Source of the DNA: Pseudomonadota bacterium
GTDB lineage: Bacteria > Pseudomonadota > Alphaproteobacteria > Rhizobiales > Phreatobacteraceae
Reading direction: 5' to 3'
Length of the DNA: 44,695 nt
Assembly (NCBI GenBank): GCA_023416965.1
Contig: JAEZGJ010000213.1
Location: forward strand, 1-44,695
This document shows positions 15,151-23,448 of the stretch, piece by piece. The notes beneath the pieces were generated by a model. It was not told where the DNA came from. It ran no database searches and saw only the letters and a list, made by a program, of their open reading frames with translations. The position numbers and the translations under genes were made by a program. The first letter of the stretch is position 1. Every line of letters starts with the position of its first letter.

Positions 15151-15732
15151 TCAGTCGGTTTCGAGGACGAGCCCGAAAGGCCGGGCGGAAGCCTCCAGCC
15201 AGTGCAGGAGGCTGCCGGCATAGCTGCGCGGCACCGCCAGCGTCACGGTCGCGCGATCGTCCGCCAGCCACAGTGTGACGCCGACATGGGCGACCGCCGT
15301 GACCGCCACGTCGTCGGCTGCGAAGCGCGCGGGGTGGAGGTCGAGGCGTACGCCTTTCTCCAGCAGCTCCGGCAGGTGTGGCCCGGACAGGTCGAGGATG
15401 GCCTGACCGTCGGACTGGTCGACGACCGCCGCGAGGCCGGAAAGGGCCGCCGTGAGTTCCGGGAGCAGCATCGGCCGATCGGCGAGGACGAGCCAGGCGC
15501 CCGGGCCGGTTCCGAGGACGCTGAGGCCTGCGGCGGATGTCCGCTTCGGCCCGTCCACCACCCCGGCGCCTGCCAGCCGGCCGAGCGCGGAGGCGGCCTC
15601 CCCCGCCCTCCCGCGGCGGGCGATGATGCTGGCTGCTGTCAGGCCGGCGCGCTCGACGGCGCGCAGGCCCACCCCCGTCCCAACGCGGCGCGACTGGCCG
15701 GCGAAGCCGCCACGATGGACGAGATCAGCCAT
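15151..15732 (-). CDS. soxG: Sarcosine oxidase gamma subunit
   Basis: A 193-residue SoxG-type protein, with segments such as VVDQSDGQAILDLSGPHLPELLEKGVRLDLHPARF and VAHVGVTLWLADDRATVTLAVPRSYAGSLLHWLEA that match the GcvT-related gamma subunit. It is the smallest large-type subunit of the alpha-beta-gamma-delta enzyme that oxidises sarcosine to glycine, passing the methyl group to tetrahydrofolate or releasing formaldehyde and H2O2. Its start overlaps the soxA end by eight bases, in the canonical order B-D-A-G. Confidence 0.9.
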   Translation of the reverse strand: MADLVHRGGFAGQSRRVGTGVGLRAVERAGLTAASIIARRGRAGEAASALGRLAGAGVVDGPKRTSAAGLSVLGTGPGAWLVLADRPMLLPELTAALSGLAAVVDQSDGQAILDLSGPHLPELLEKGVRLDLHPARFAADDVAVTAVAHVGVTLWLADDRATVTLAVPRSYAGSLLHWLEASARPFGLVLETD

Positions 15733-18685
15733 GGAGACGGGCTCCTTCCGGATCGACGAAGACGGGGTTCACCACCTCGACCACGACGTCGCCGCCGCGG
15801 ACGGGATCATAGGCGCGGATCTGCTCGCCGATCCGCTGCGGTCCGTTGGAGAGCAGGCCGAGGCCGATCCAGTGGCCGAGGGCGGGGCTGAAGGCGGTGG
15901 AGGTCAGGTAGCCCTGGTCGTTCTCCGCCGTGGGGGCGGCGCCGAGGGGGAGGAAATGGGCGCCCGCGCGCAGCCGCACGCCAGCAACCGTCGGCCTCAG
16001 ACCGACGAGGGTGGGACGGGCGGGATCGTTCAGCGCCTCCCGCTCGGCCATGACGCGGCCGACATAGTCCTTCTTCCGCGACATCATGCGGCCGAGACCG
16101 AGGTCCCGCGCCACTGTCTGGCCATTCAGCTCGGCCCCGGCGACATGACCCTTCTCGACCCGCATGACGGCGAGGGCCTCGGTGCCGTAGGGCGTGACGC
16201 CGAAATCGCGGCCGGCCTCCGTCAGCGCGCGCGCGAGGGCGTCGCCGTAGCCGACGGGGACGGCGATCTCATAGGCGAGCTCGCCGGAGAAGGAGAGGCG
16301 GAAGAGCCGCGCCCGCGTCGGGCCCAGCGCGAAGGTGCCGCAGGCGAGATAGGGGAAGGCGGCGTTCGACAGGTCGGTGCCCGCGCCGAACAGCCGCTCG
16401 AGCAGCTCGCGGGAGCGGGGTCCCGCCACGGCGAACTGCGCCCACTGCTCGGTGACCGAGACCATCTGCACGTCGAGCTCGGGCCACAGGACCTGATGGC
16501 AGAAGGCAAGGTGCTGCATCACCTTGCCGGCATTGACCGTGGTGGTGGAGAGAACCCATTCGTCCTCGCCGAGCCGCGCCGTGGTGCCGTCGTCCATGAC
16601 GAAGCCGTCCTCGCGCAGCATCAGGCCGTAGCGCGCCTTGCCGACGGGAAGGGTCGAGAAGGTGTTGCAATAGACCCGGTCGAGGAAGGCGCCGACGTCC
16701 GGGCCGGCCAGCGCGATCTTGCCGAGGGTCGACACGTCGCAGATGCCGACGCTCGTGCGCACCGCCCGGACCTCGCGGGTGACACTCTCGAGCCAGTCGG
16801 TCTCGCCGGGGCGCGGGAACCACTGGGCGCGCAGCCATTGTCCGGCCTCGACGAAGACGGCGCCCTGTTCCTTCGCCCAGCCGTGGGAGGCGGTGAGGCG
16901 GGTCGGCTTGAAATGCGGGCCGGTGTGGAGGCCGGCAAAGGCGCCGATGGCGACGGGGCCGTGCGGCGGCCGGGCGCGGGTCGAGCCGGTCTCGGGAATG
17001 GAACGGCCGGTGATGCTCGCCAGAATGGCCAAGCCGTTGACGTTGGAGGTGCGGCCCTGGTCGGTGGCCATGCCGAGCGTCGTGTAGCGCTTCAGGTGCT
17101 CGACCGAGACGAAGCCCTCGCGCATGGACTGGTCGACGTCCTTGTCGGTGACGTCGTTCTGCAGGTCGACGAAGGCCTTGCCGCGGCCGCCCTCCACATG
17201 GAACAGCGGTGCGACGGCGAAGGTCTCGTCGCTGGCCCGCCAGGACGGTTGTTCCACCAGCGACCGGCCGCCGGCCTGCGCCGCCTCGGCGCCGAGACGG
17301 ACACCGTCCGCCAGGGCCTCGGCCAGGGTGAAGCGGCCGGCGGCGGCGCCGGCCACCGCCACATGGGCAGGCAGCTCGCCGGGAACGAAGGCGGCGCATG
17401 CCTCCGACCAGCGGGGCTTGTGGCCGAGATGGGTTGTGAGCGCGAGGTCGGGGTTGAAGCCGCCGGACACGGCGAGGCCGTCGACGGCGATGCGGCGGCG
17501 ACCGTGGTCGCCGATCACCTCGATGCCGGTGATGGTCTGTCCGCCCGTGGCGTCGAGCACGCGGGCGCCGAGATAGACCGGGGCGTCGCAGGCCAGCGCC
17601 CGCACGGTCGGCGGAACCTCGCGGCGGGCGTCGATCACCGCGGCGACCGGCACTCCGGCCTTGGCGAAGACGGCCGCCGTGCGCCAGCCGTCGTCGGTCG
17701 CGGTGAAGACCGCGACGTTGCGCCCCGGAAGGGCCGCGAAGCGGCCGAGATAGGTCCGCATGGCCGAGGCGAGCATGATCCCCGGCCGGTCGTTGCCGCC
17801 GAAGACGATGGGCCTCTCCACGGCGCCGGCGGCAAGGACCGTGCGCGCCGGGACGATCGTCCACAGGCGCTGGCGGGGCATGCCGGCAGGAGCGACCGCG
17901 AGATGGTCGGTCAGGCGCTCGACCGCGCCGATCTCGCCGTCATAGAGGCCGAAGGCGGCGGTGCGGGTGAGGATGCGCACATTGGGAAGTGTGGCGAGTT
18001 CGGCCTCCGCCTCGCGGGCCCAGACGGGGCCCGGCATGCCGTCGATCTCGATATCCTCGGCCAGAAGCCGGCCACCGGGGGCGAAGTCCTGTTCGAGCAG
18101 GATGACACGCGCGCCCGCCCGTCCCGCGGTGAGGGCCGCGGCAAGGCCCGCCGGCCCCGCTCCGATCACCAGCAGGTCGCAGAAGGCATAGGCCTTGTCA
18201 TAGGTGTCGGGATCGGGCGCGCCGGACAGGCGGCCGAGGCCCGCGGCGCGCCGGATGGCGGGCTCGTAGAGCCTCTCCCACAGGGCGGCCGGCCACATGA
18301 AGGTCTTGTAGTAGAAGCCGGCGCCGAGGAGGGGCGCCGCCAGTTGGCCCAGCGCCTGGATGTCGAAGCGCAGCGAGGGCCAGCGGTTCTGGCTCGACGC
18401 GTCAAGTCCGGGATAGAGCTCGATCGTGGTGGCGCGGGTATTGGGCTCGCGCCAGGCGCCGCGACCCTTCTCCACGAGGGCATTGGGCTCCTCGGGGCCG
18501 GCGGAGACGATGCCGCGGGGGCGGTGATACTTGAAGGAACGGCCGACGAGGCGGATGCCGTTGGCGACCAGGGCCGAGGCCAGCGTGTCGCCGGCGAGGC
18601 CTGTGAGCGGGCGGCCGTCGAACGAGAAGCCGAGGGGGACCTCGCGGTCCACCAGGCCGCCGATGGCGAGGCGGTTGACGCTCAT
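15725..18685 (-). CDS. soxA: Sarcosine oxidase alpha subunit
   Basis: A 986-residue protein with the usual alpha-subunit build. An N-terminal Fer2-like domain comes first (about 1-95: DGRPLTGLAGDTLASALVANG, FKYHRPRGI). A dinucleotide-binding flavoprotein/NAD domain follows (about 165-480) with LVIGAGPAGLAAALTAGRAG. A GcvT-like aminomethyltransferase half occupies about 600-986 (GICDVSTLGKIALAGPDVGAFLDRVY; RVEKGHVAGAELNGQT; KKDYVGR). The last is where folate binds in the family. Its length is typical (about 965-1000). The start overlaps the soxD stop by four bases. A long open frame on the opposite strand is a GC-composition shadow. Confidence 0.96.
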   Translation of the reverse strand: MSVNRLAIGGLVDREVPLGFSFDGRPLTGLAGDTLASALVANGIRLVGRSFKYHRPRGIVSAGPEEPNALVEKGRGAWREPNTRATTIELYPGLDASSQNRWPSLRFDIQALGQLAAPLLGAGFYYKTFMWPAALWERLYEPAIRRAAGLGRLSGAPDPDTYDKAYAFCDLLVIGAGPAGLAAALTAGRAGARVILLEQDFAPGGRLLAEDIEIDGMPGPVWAREAEAELATLPNVRILTRTAAFGLYDGEIGAVERLTDHLAVAPAGMPRQRLWTIVPARTVLAAGAVERPIVFGGNDRPGIMLASAMRTYLGRFAALPGRNVAVFTATDDGWRTAAVFAKAGVPVAAVIDARREVPPTVRALACDAPVYLGARVLDATGGQTITGIEVIGDHGRRRIAVDGLAVSGGFNPDLALTTHLGHKPRWSEACAAFVPGELPAHVAVAGAAAGRFTLAEALADGVRLGAEAAQAGGRSLVEQPSWRASDETFAVAPLFHVEGGRGKAFVDLQNDVTDKDVDQSMREGFVSVEHLKRYTTLGMATDQGRTSNVNGLAILASITGRSIPETGSTRARPPHGPVAIGAFAGLHTGPHFKPTRLTASHGWAKEQGAVFVEAGQWLRAQWFPRPGETDWLESVTREVRAVRTSVGICDVSTLGKIALAGPDVGAFLDRVYCNTFSTLPVGKARYGLMLREDGFVMDDGTTARLGEDEWVLSTTTVNAGKVMQHLAFCHQVLWPELDVQMVSVTEQWAQFAVAGPRSRELLERLFGAGTDLSNAAFPYLACGTFALGPTRARLFRLSFSGELAYEIAVPVGYGDALARALTEAGRDFGVTPYGTEALAVMRVEKGHVAGAELNGQTVARDLGLGRMMSRKKDYVGRVMAEREALNDPARPTLVGLRPTVAGVRLRAGAHFLPLGAAPTAENDQGYLTSTAFSPALGHWIGLGLLSNGPQRIGEQIRAYDPVRGGDVVVEVVNPVFVDPEGARLHG

Positions 18686-18942
18686 GCCGCGGCTCCCCGG
18701 GCGGCGAGGCGGGCGCCGGCAATGGCGTGGTCGCGGGTGTCGCGGGAGACGACCAGCCAGGAGCGGCAGCCCTGGGCGTGGTACCAGAGCTCCTCGATGG
18801 GGCCGGCGGGATTGTCGCGCAGGTAGACGTAGTCCGCCATGGCGGCGGCGTCGCCGTCGGCGGGGCGGCGCGGCGCCGCGTCACCGTGATAGGCGAATTC
18901 GGAACTGTCGCGCGGACCGCAATAGGGGCAGGGAATGCGCAT
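18682..18942 (-). CDS. soxD: Sarcosine oxidase delta subunit (zinc-binding)
   Basis: An 86-residue protein with the delta-subunit zinc ligands C5-x2-C8 (CPYCG) and H55-x3-C59 (YHAQGC). Conserved VYLRDNPAGPIEELWYH and CRSWLVVSRDT segments are also present. It is a structural subunit of heterotetrameric sarcosine oxidase. The gene is six bases past soxB and overlaps soxA, so the four subunits are translated as one unit. Confidence 0.94.
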   Translation of the reverse strand: MRIPCPYCGPRDSSEFAYHGDAAPRRPADGDAAAMADYVYLRDNPAGPIEELWYHAQGCRSWLVVSRDTRDHAIAGARLAARGAAA

Positions 18943-18948
18943 CGGTCC

Positions 18949-20199
18949 TCAGTGCAGGTTCGGTTGGGCGCCCTGGCCCTTCTCGTCGATGACGAGGCCG
19001 CGGGCGAAGCGGTCGAGGGTAAGGGCGGCGGCGGCGGGGTGCGGCTCGTCGCGGGCGATGAGGTGGGCGAAGACCGCGCCGGAGCCCGGCGTCGCCTTGA
19101 AGCCGCCATAGCACCAGCCGGCATTGAGATAGAGGCCGTCGAGCGGCGTGCGGTCGATGATCGGCGAGCCGTCCATGGACATGTCCATGATGCCGCCCCA
19201 GCTCCGCAGCATCCGGGCCCGGCCGATGGCCGGCATCAGCGCCATGCCGCCCTCGCAGACGTCCTCGACCACGGGGAGGTTGCCGCGCTGGGCGTAGGAA
19301 TTGTAGCCGTCGATGTCGCCGCCGAAGACGAGGCCGCCCTTGTCGGACTGGCTGATGTAGAAATGGCCGGCGCCGAAGGTGATGACGCCGGGGATGATCG
19401 GTTTCAGCCCTTCCGAGACGAAGGCCTGGAGCACGTGGCTCTCGATGGGCAGGCGCAGCCCCGCCATGGCGGCGACCTGCGAGGAGCTGCCCGCCACGGC
19501 CATGGCGACCTTCCTCGCCCGGATCGTGCCGCGGGTGGTCTCGACGCCGTTGATGCGGCCGCCCTCGCGCAGGAAGCCGGTGACGGCGCAGTTCTGGACG
19601 ATGTCGACCCCGCGCTCGCTCGCCGCGCGCGCGTAGCCCCAGGCCACCGCGTCGTGCCGCACCGTGCCGCCCCGCCGCTGCAGCAGCCCGCCCTGGATCG
19701 GAAAGCGCGCCTGGTCGAAGTTGAGGAAGGGATAGAGCCGTCGCACGCCCTCGCGGTCGAGCAGCTCGGCGTCGATGCCATGCAGGCGCATGGCGTTGCC
19801 GCGGCGGGCATAGGCGTCGCGCTGGCCGTCCGAATGGTAGAGGTTCAGCACGCCGCGCTGGCTGACCATGGCGTTGTAGTTGATGTTCTGCTCCAGTCCC
19901 TCCCAGAGCTGCATGGAGAGTTCGTAGAGCGGGATGTTGCCCGGCAGCAGGTAGTTGGACCGCACGATGGTGGTGTTGCGGCCGACATTGCCGCCGCCGA
20001 TCCAGCCGCGCTCCAGCACGGCGACATTGGCGATGCCGTGGTTGCGGGCGAGATAATAGGCCGTCGCCAGTCCGTGACCGCCGCCGCCGATGACGATCAC
20101 GTCGTAGCGCGGCTGCGGCTCTGCGTCCCGCCAGGCCGGCCGCCATCCCCTATTGCCGGCGAGAGCCTGGCCGAGCAGCGAGAAGAGGGAATAGCGCAT
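18949..20199 (-). CDS. soxB: Sarcosine oxidase beta subunit
   Basis: A 416-residue flavoprotein of the DAO/glycine-oxidase fold with the FAD site YDVIVIGGGGHGLATAYYLA (32-51). H182 in GGTVRHDAVAWGYAR aligns with the histidine that carries FMN covalently in characterised SoxB proteins. SNYLLPGNIPLYE and GWCYGGFKATPGSGAVFAHLIA are typical of the family. ATG 20199 is used because the conserved N-terminus (MRYSLFSLLGQALAGN) begins there; the open frame upstream is unsupported. This is the first gene of soxBDAG and is transcribed divergently from the P450 operon. Confidence 0.95.
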   Translation of the reverse strand: MRYSLFSLLGQALAGNRGWRPAWRDAEPQPRYDVIVIGGGGHGLATAYYLARNHGIANVAVLERGWIGGGNVGRNTTIVRSNYLLPGNIPLYELSMQLWEGLEQNINYNAMVSQRGVLNLYHSDGQRDAYARRGNAMRLHGIDAELLDREGVRRLYPFLNFDQARFPIQGGLLQRRGGTVRHDAVAWGYARAASERGVDIVQNCAVTGFLREGGRINGVETTRGTIRARKVAMAVAGSSSQVAAMAGLRLPIESHVLQAFVSEGLKPIIPGVITFGAGHFYISQSDKGGLVFGGDIDGYNSYAQRGNLPVVEDVCEGGMALMPAIGRARMLRSWGGIMDMSMDGSPIIDRTPLDGLYLNAGWCYGGFKATPGSGAVFAHLIARDEPHPAAAALTLDRFARGLVIDEKGQGAQPNLH

Positions 20200-20353
20200 G
20201 GGCGGAAGGCGTCCGGAGGGCAGTGGAGCACCATTCTCGCCTCTCGCGCGCCGCCGCGCCAGTCGGGGCTTGCCGCAGGAGCCAGCCATGGCCGGGCAAG
20301 AGCCATGCAAGGCCGGCAGAACGGGCGCATTGACAGGCCGCCGGTCCCATCCG

Positions 20354-20391
20354 CAGTATCAGACGATACTGCCGTATTTTCTGGCGATACG
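20354..20391. promoter_or_regulatory. Double palindrome in the sox/P450 divergent promoter (site 1)
   Basis: Two inverted repeats lie side by side: CAGTATC-agac-GATACTG (20354-20371) and CGTAT-N9-ATACG (20373-20391). A TTGACA hexamer (20330-20335) stands upstream on the plus strand, and TATAGC at 20403-20408 could be a -10. The GTAT-N9-ATAC core recurs upstream of iclR and of the HAAT importer. It could control soxB on the left and the P450 gene on the right. IclR-type regulators bind such partly palindromic sites, so the IclR at 23449 is the natural candidate. Confidence 0.7.
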
Positions 20392-20427
20392 CCGCCCGAT
20401 GCTATAGCCAGCCGACGGAGACATGTG

Positions 20428-21654
20428 ATGCCCGATGCCGCCATCCAATCGCCGCCCGTAGGCCTCGCCGCGCCCGTCCTCGACGTCGATCCCTATGCCG
20501 ACGAGGTGCTGAACGAGCCCGGCGCGATGCACGCCGCGGTGCGCGACGCTGGTCCCGTCGTGTTCCTGTCCCGTTACGGCGTCCACGCCATGGGCCGGCA
20601 CCGCGACATCATGCCGGTGCTGAAGGACTGGGAGACCTTCTCCTCCACCGGCGGCTCGGGCCTTGCCGACATCCGCAAGCCCGGCGCCTGGCGGGCGCCG
20701 AGCCCGATCGTCGAGGTGGACCCGCCGCAGCACACCCACGTGCGCACGGTTCTCCAGCGCATCCTCTCGCCCGCCGTCATCCGGCAGTGGCGCGAGGATT
20801 TCGAGACGGCAGCCGACCGGCTGGTGGCCGAACTCGTCGAGAAGCGCTCCTTCTGCGGCGTCCACGACCTGGCCGAGACCTATGTCTCCACCACCTTCCC
20901 GGAGGCGCTGGGCCTCGCCAGTTCGCCCGAGCGCCGCGACAACCTCTTCCTGCTCGGCGCCCTCAATTTCGACGGCCAGGGGCCGAAGAACGCCCGGTTC
21001 GAGGAGACCCAGCGCAAGGCTGACGCCATCTGGGACTGGTACATGGACAGCATGAAGCGCGAGGCCATGGTGCCCGGCGGCTTCGGCGAGAAGATCTTTC
21101 AGGCCGCCGATCGCGGCGAGATCGGTCACGAGACGGCACCGCTTCTGGTGCGGTCCTTCCTGCGCGGCGGCCTCGACACCACGTCGAGCATGATCTCGGC
21201 GGCGCTGTGGTACCTCGCCATGGACCCGTCGCAATGGGCTCTGCTGCGTGAGGACCCCTCGCGCATCCGCCCCGCGCTCGACGAGGCCATGCGCCTCGAG
21301 ACGCCCATCCAGAACGTCTGCCGCCAGACCATGCGCGAGGTCGTGATCGACGGCGTGAGGGTGCCGAACGATTCGAAGATCCTCGTCATGCTCGGCGCCG
21401 CCAACCGCGATCCCTACCAGTGGGAGCGGCCCGACAGTTTCGACGTGACGCGCCAGACCATGGGCCATCTCGCCCTTGGCACCGGCGTGCACATGTGCAT
21501 CGGCCAGATGATCGCCCGGCTTGAGGGCGAGGCGGTGCTGAAGGCCATGGTCGCGCGGGTGAAGAGCCTGGAGCTCGCCGGCGCACCCACCCGGACCCTC
21601 AACAACAACCTGCGCAGCCTGAAAACGCTGCCGCTCGCCGTGACGCCCGCCTGA
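20428..21654 (+). CDS. Cytochrome P450, CYP199-like
   Basis: A 408-residue soluble bacterial P450. The heme-binding region is GTGVHMCIG with thiolate C357, the ExxR is E286-A-M-R289, and the I-helix oxygen-activation motif is GGLDTT (247-252). The phenylalanine usual before the heme loop is replaced (HLALGTG). Overall it closely resembles CYP199A P450s of Rhodopseudomonas, which demethylate 4-methoxybenzoate. From memory, their carboxylate-binding residues (R92, S95, R243, S244) correspond to R89, S92, R242 and S243 here, while the aromatic pocket residue near 185 is a glutamine. A carboxylate-bearing substrate is therefore likely but need not be a benzoate. ATG 20428 follows GGAG. The ferredoxin start follows the stop by one base. 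Confidence 0.93.
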   Translation: MPDAAIQSPPVGLAAPVLDVDPYADEVLNEPGAMHAAVRDAGPVVFLSRYGVHAMGRHRDIMPVLKDWETFSSTGGSGLADIRKPGAWRAPSPIVEVDPPQHTHVRTVLQRILSPAVIRQWREDFETAADRLVAELVEKRSFCGVHDLAETYVSTTFPEALGLASSPERRDNLFLLGALNFDGQGPKNARFEETQRKADAIWDWYMDSMKREAMVPGGFGEKIFQAADRGEIGHETAPLLVRSFLRGGLDTTSSMISAALWYLAMDPSQWALLREDPSRIRPALDEAMRLETPIQNVCRQTMREVVIDGVRVPNDSKILVMLGAANRDPYQWERPDSFDVTRQTMGHLALGTGVHMCIGQMIARLEGEAVLKAMVARVKSLELAGAPTRTLNNNLRSLKTLPLAVTPA

Positions 21655-21655
21655 C

Positions 21656-21979
21656 ATGCCGCGCATCACCTTCCGAAAGCCGGACGGCGCGCCGGAAACG
21701 ATCGAGGCCGCGGCCGGAATCAGCCTGATGCTGGCGGCCGTCCGGTCCCAGGTGCCCGGCGTGCTGGGCGAATGCGGCGGCTCGCTCGCCTGCGCCACCT
21801 GCCACGTCTATGTCGATCCGGTCTACGCCGGCCGGCTGCCCCAGGTGACTGCCGCGGAGGACGAGATGCTGGATGCGACCGCCAGCGAGCGGCGGCCGAC
21901 GTCGCGCCTGTCCTGCCAGATTGTCCTTACTGACGCGCTGGATGGGCTCGTGGTAACGGTGCCGGACTCGCAGATCTGA
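21656..21979 (+). CDS. [2Fe-2S] ferredoxin (putidaredoxin/adrenodoxin type), P450 redox partner
   Basis: A 107-residue ferredoxin with cluster ligands C40-x5-C46-x2-C49 (GECGGSLACATCH) and C87 (RLSCQIV), the spacing of vertebrate-type [2Fe-2S] ferredoxins that feed class I P450s. It starts one base after the P450 stop, so the two are translationally coupled. It would carry electrons from the reductase at 22017 to the P450. It is comparable in role to palustrisredoxin for CYP199A2. Confidence 0.95.
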   Translation: MPRITFRKPDGAPETIEAAAGISLMLAAVRSQVPGVLGECGGSLACATCHVYVDPVYAGRLPQVTAAEDEMLDATASERRPTSRLSCQIVLTDALDGLVVTVPDSQI

Positions 21980-22016
21980 CGCCGGCGTGGCGTCGGCCCA
22001 GCCCCGTGTGAATGCC

Positions 22017-23273
22017 ATGTCCCAGGTCCTCGCCCCGCAAGCCGACGTCGTGATCCTCGGTGCCGGACAGGCAGGCCTGCAGGCGGCGCTGTCGCTGCGC
22101 GAGGAGGGGTTCGCCGGCACCATCCAGATGATCGGCGACGAGCCGGTCCTTCCCTACCAGCGGCCGCCCCTGTCCAAGGGCTTCCTCCTCGGCGCCGTGA
22201 CCGAGGACGCGCTGGTGCTGCGGCCGCAGGCCATGCTCGACAAGACCGACATCCGCCTCGCGACCGGCGTCGCCGCCACGCGGATCGACCGGGCCGCGCG
22301 CCAGGTGCTCCTCGCCGACGGGCGATCCTGCGGTTACGGCCATCTGATCATCGCCACCGGCTCGCGCGTCAGGCAGTGGACCGGTCCGGGCGGGGAACTC
22401 GCGGGGGTCGCGACCCTCCGCACCCTCGCCGATGCCCGGGCACTCGGCGCCCTGCTCGAGACGGCGCGCGACGTGGTGGTGATCGGCGCCGGTTTCATCG
22501 GGCTCGAATTCGCCGCTGTCGCCGCCAAGCGCGGCAAGCAGGTCCATGTGGTGGAGGCGGCGGACCGCGTCATGGCGCGGGCGGTGACGCCGGCCATCTC
22601 CGCCTTCTTCCGCGAGCGGCACGAGATCGCCGGCGTCCAGTTCCGCTTCGGGGCCGCGGTGGAGGGCATCGTCGGCCCCGCAGGACGGGTGACCGGTGTG
22701 GCGCTCGCCGGCGGCGAGACGCTCCCCGCCGATCTGGTGCTGGTGGGCATCGGCGGCATCGCCAATGCGGAGATCGCGGCCGAGGCCGGGCTCGCGGTCG
22801 ACAACGGCATCGTCGTGGATGCGCTGCTGCAGACCGCCGATTCGGCCGTCTCGGCCATCGGCGACTGCTGCAACCATCCCAATCCCTTCGCTGGTGGCCG
22901 GATGAGGCTGGAATCGGTGCAGAACGCCATCGATCAGGGCCGCGTCGTCGCTGCCCGCCTCGCGGGCAAGGCGCAGCCCTATCACGCCGTGCCGTGGTTC
23001 TGGTCCGACCAGGGCGACCTCAAGCTGCAGATGGCCGGCCTGACGACAGGCTGCGATGCCCAGGTGACGATCGGCGACCGCGACGCCGCGCGCTTCTCCC
23101 TCCTCGCCTTCCGGTCGGGCCAGCTCGTGGGCGTCGAATCGGTGAACCGCCCGGGCGACAACATGCTGGCGCGGCGCATCCTCGCCCTGCCGGCGCCGCC
23201 GACCTACGGCGAGGCGGAGGCGGTCGGCTTCGACCTCAAGACGCTGTCGGCCGTGCCGAAGGTCCAGGCCTGA
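22017..23273 (+). CDS. NAD(P)H-ferredoxin reductase (putidaredoxin-reductase type)
   Basis: A 418-residue flavoprotein with an N-terminal FAD motif (ADVVILGAGQAGLQAALSLRE), the YQRPPLSKGFL segment typical of PdR/BphA4-type reductases, a second dinucleotide motif for NAD(P)H (VVVIGAGFIGLEFAAVAAK) and a second FAD contact (AIGDCCNHPN). The C-terminal domain has the conserved PWFWSDQGDLKLQMAGL. With the preceding genes it completes a class I P450 electron chain in one operon. The start is not fixed by a ribosome site: ATG 22017 is used, with GTG 22008 and 21987 possible. Confidence 0.94.
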   Translation: MSQVLAPQADVVILGAGQAGLQAALSLREEGFAGTIQMIGDEPVLPYQRPPLSKGFLLGAVTEDALVLRPQAMLDKTDIRLATGVAATRIDRAARQVLLADGRSCGYGHLIIATGSRVRQWTGPGGELAGVATLRTLADARALGALLETARDVVVIGAGFIGLEFAAVAAKRGKQVHVVEAADRVMARAVTPAISAFFRERHEIAGVQFRFGAAVEGIVGPAGRVTGVALAGGETLPADLVLVGIGGIANAEIAAEAGLAVDNGIVVDALLQTADSAVSAIGDCCNHPNPFAGGRMRLESVQNAIDQGRVVAARLAGKAQPYHAVPWFWSDQGDLKLQMAGLTTGCDAQVTIGDRDAARFSLLAFRSGQLVGVESVNRPGDNMLARRILALPAPPTYGEAEAVGFDLKTLSAVPKVQA

Positions 23274-23284
23274 GCGAAGGGCAG

Positions 23285-23301
23285 GTATCGGGCGGCAATA
23301 C
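23285..23301. promoter_or_regulatory. GTAT-N9-ATAC palindrome upstream of iclR-type gene (site 2)
   Basis: The third copy of the core shared with 20374-20390 and 24375-24391. It lies 12 bases after the reductase stop and about 147 bases before ATG 23449, suggesting autoregulation of the IclR gene. The flanking bases (G on the left, G on the right) are less symmetrical than in the other two sites. Confidence 0.55.
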
Positions 23302-23448
23302 GACCGTGTTGCAATTCGCCGGCGCTCCCGTCATAGCAGTGGCCGAGGTGAACCATGCAACCCCCGCGGGGCCCGGCGCAAGCCACGGCGCGGCGAGGAC
23401 GGATTGCTCCAGGGGAGGAGGGCCGGCAAGGCCCGTCCGGCGACGACA

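Noticed and set aside
15452..18826. A 1,124-codon open frame on the plus strand opposite soxA
   Set aside because: Composition shadow of a GC-rich gene: no recognisable domain, Gly/Asp/Arg/His-rich filler, and soxA on the other strand is certain.
18727..20427. Long N-terminal extension of the P450 frame on the plus strand
   Set aside because: It lies antisense to soxB and shows no protein motif; the conserved P450 start and ribosome site are at 20428.
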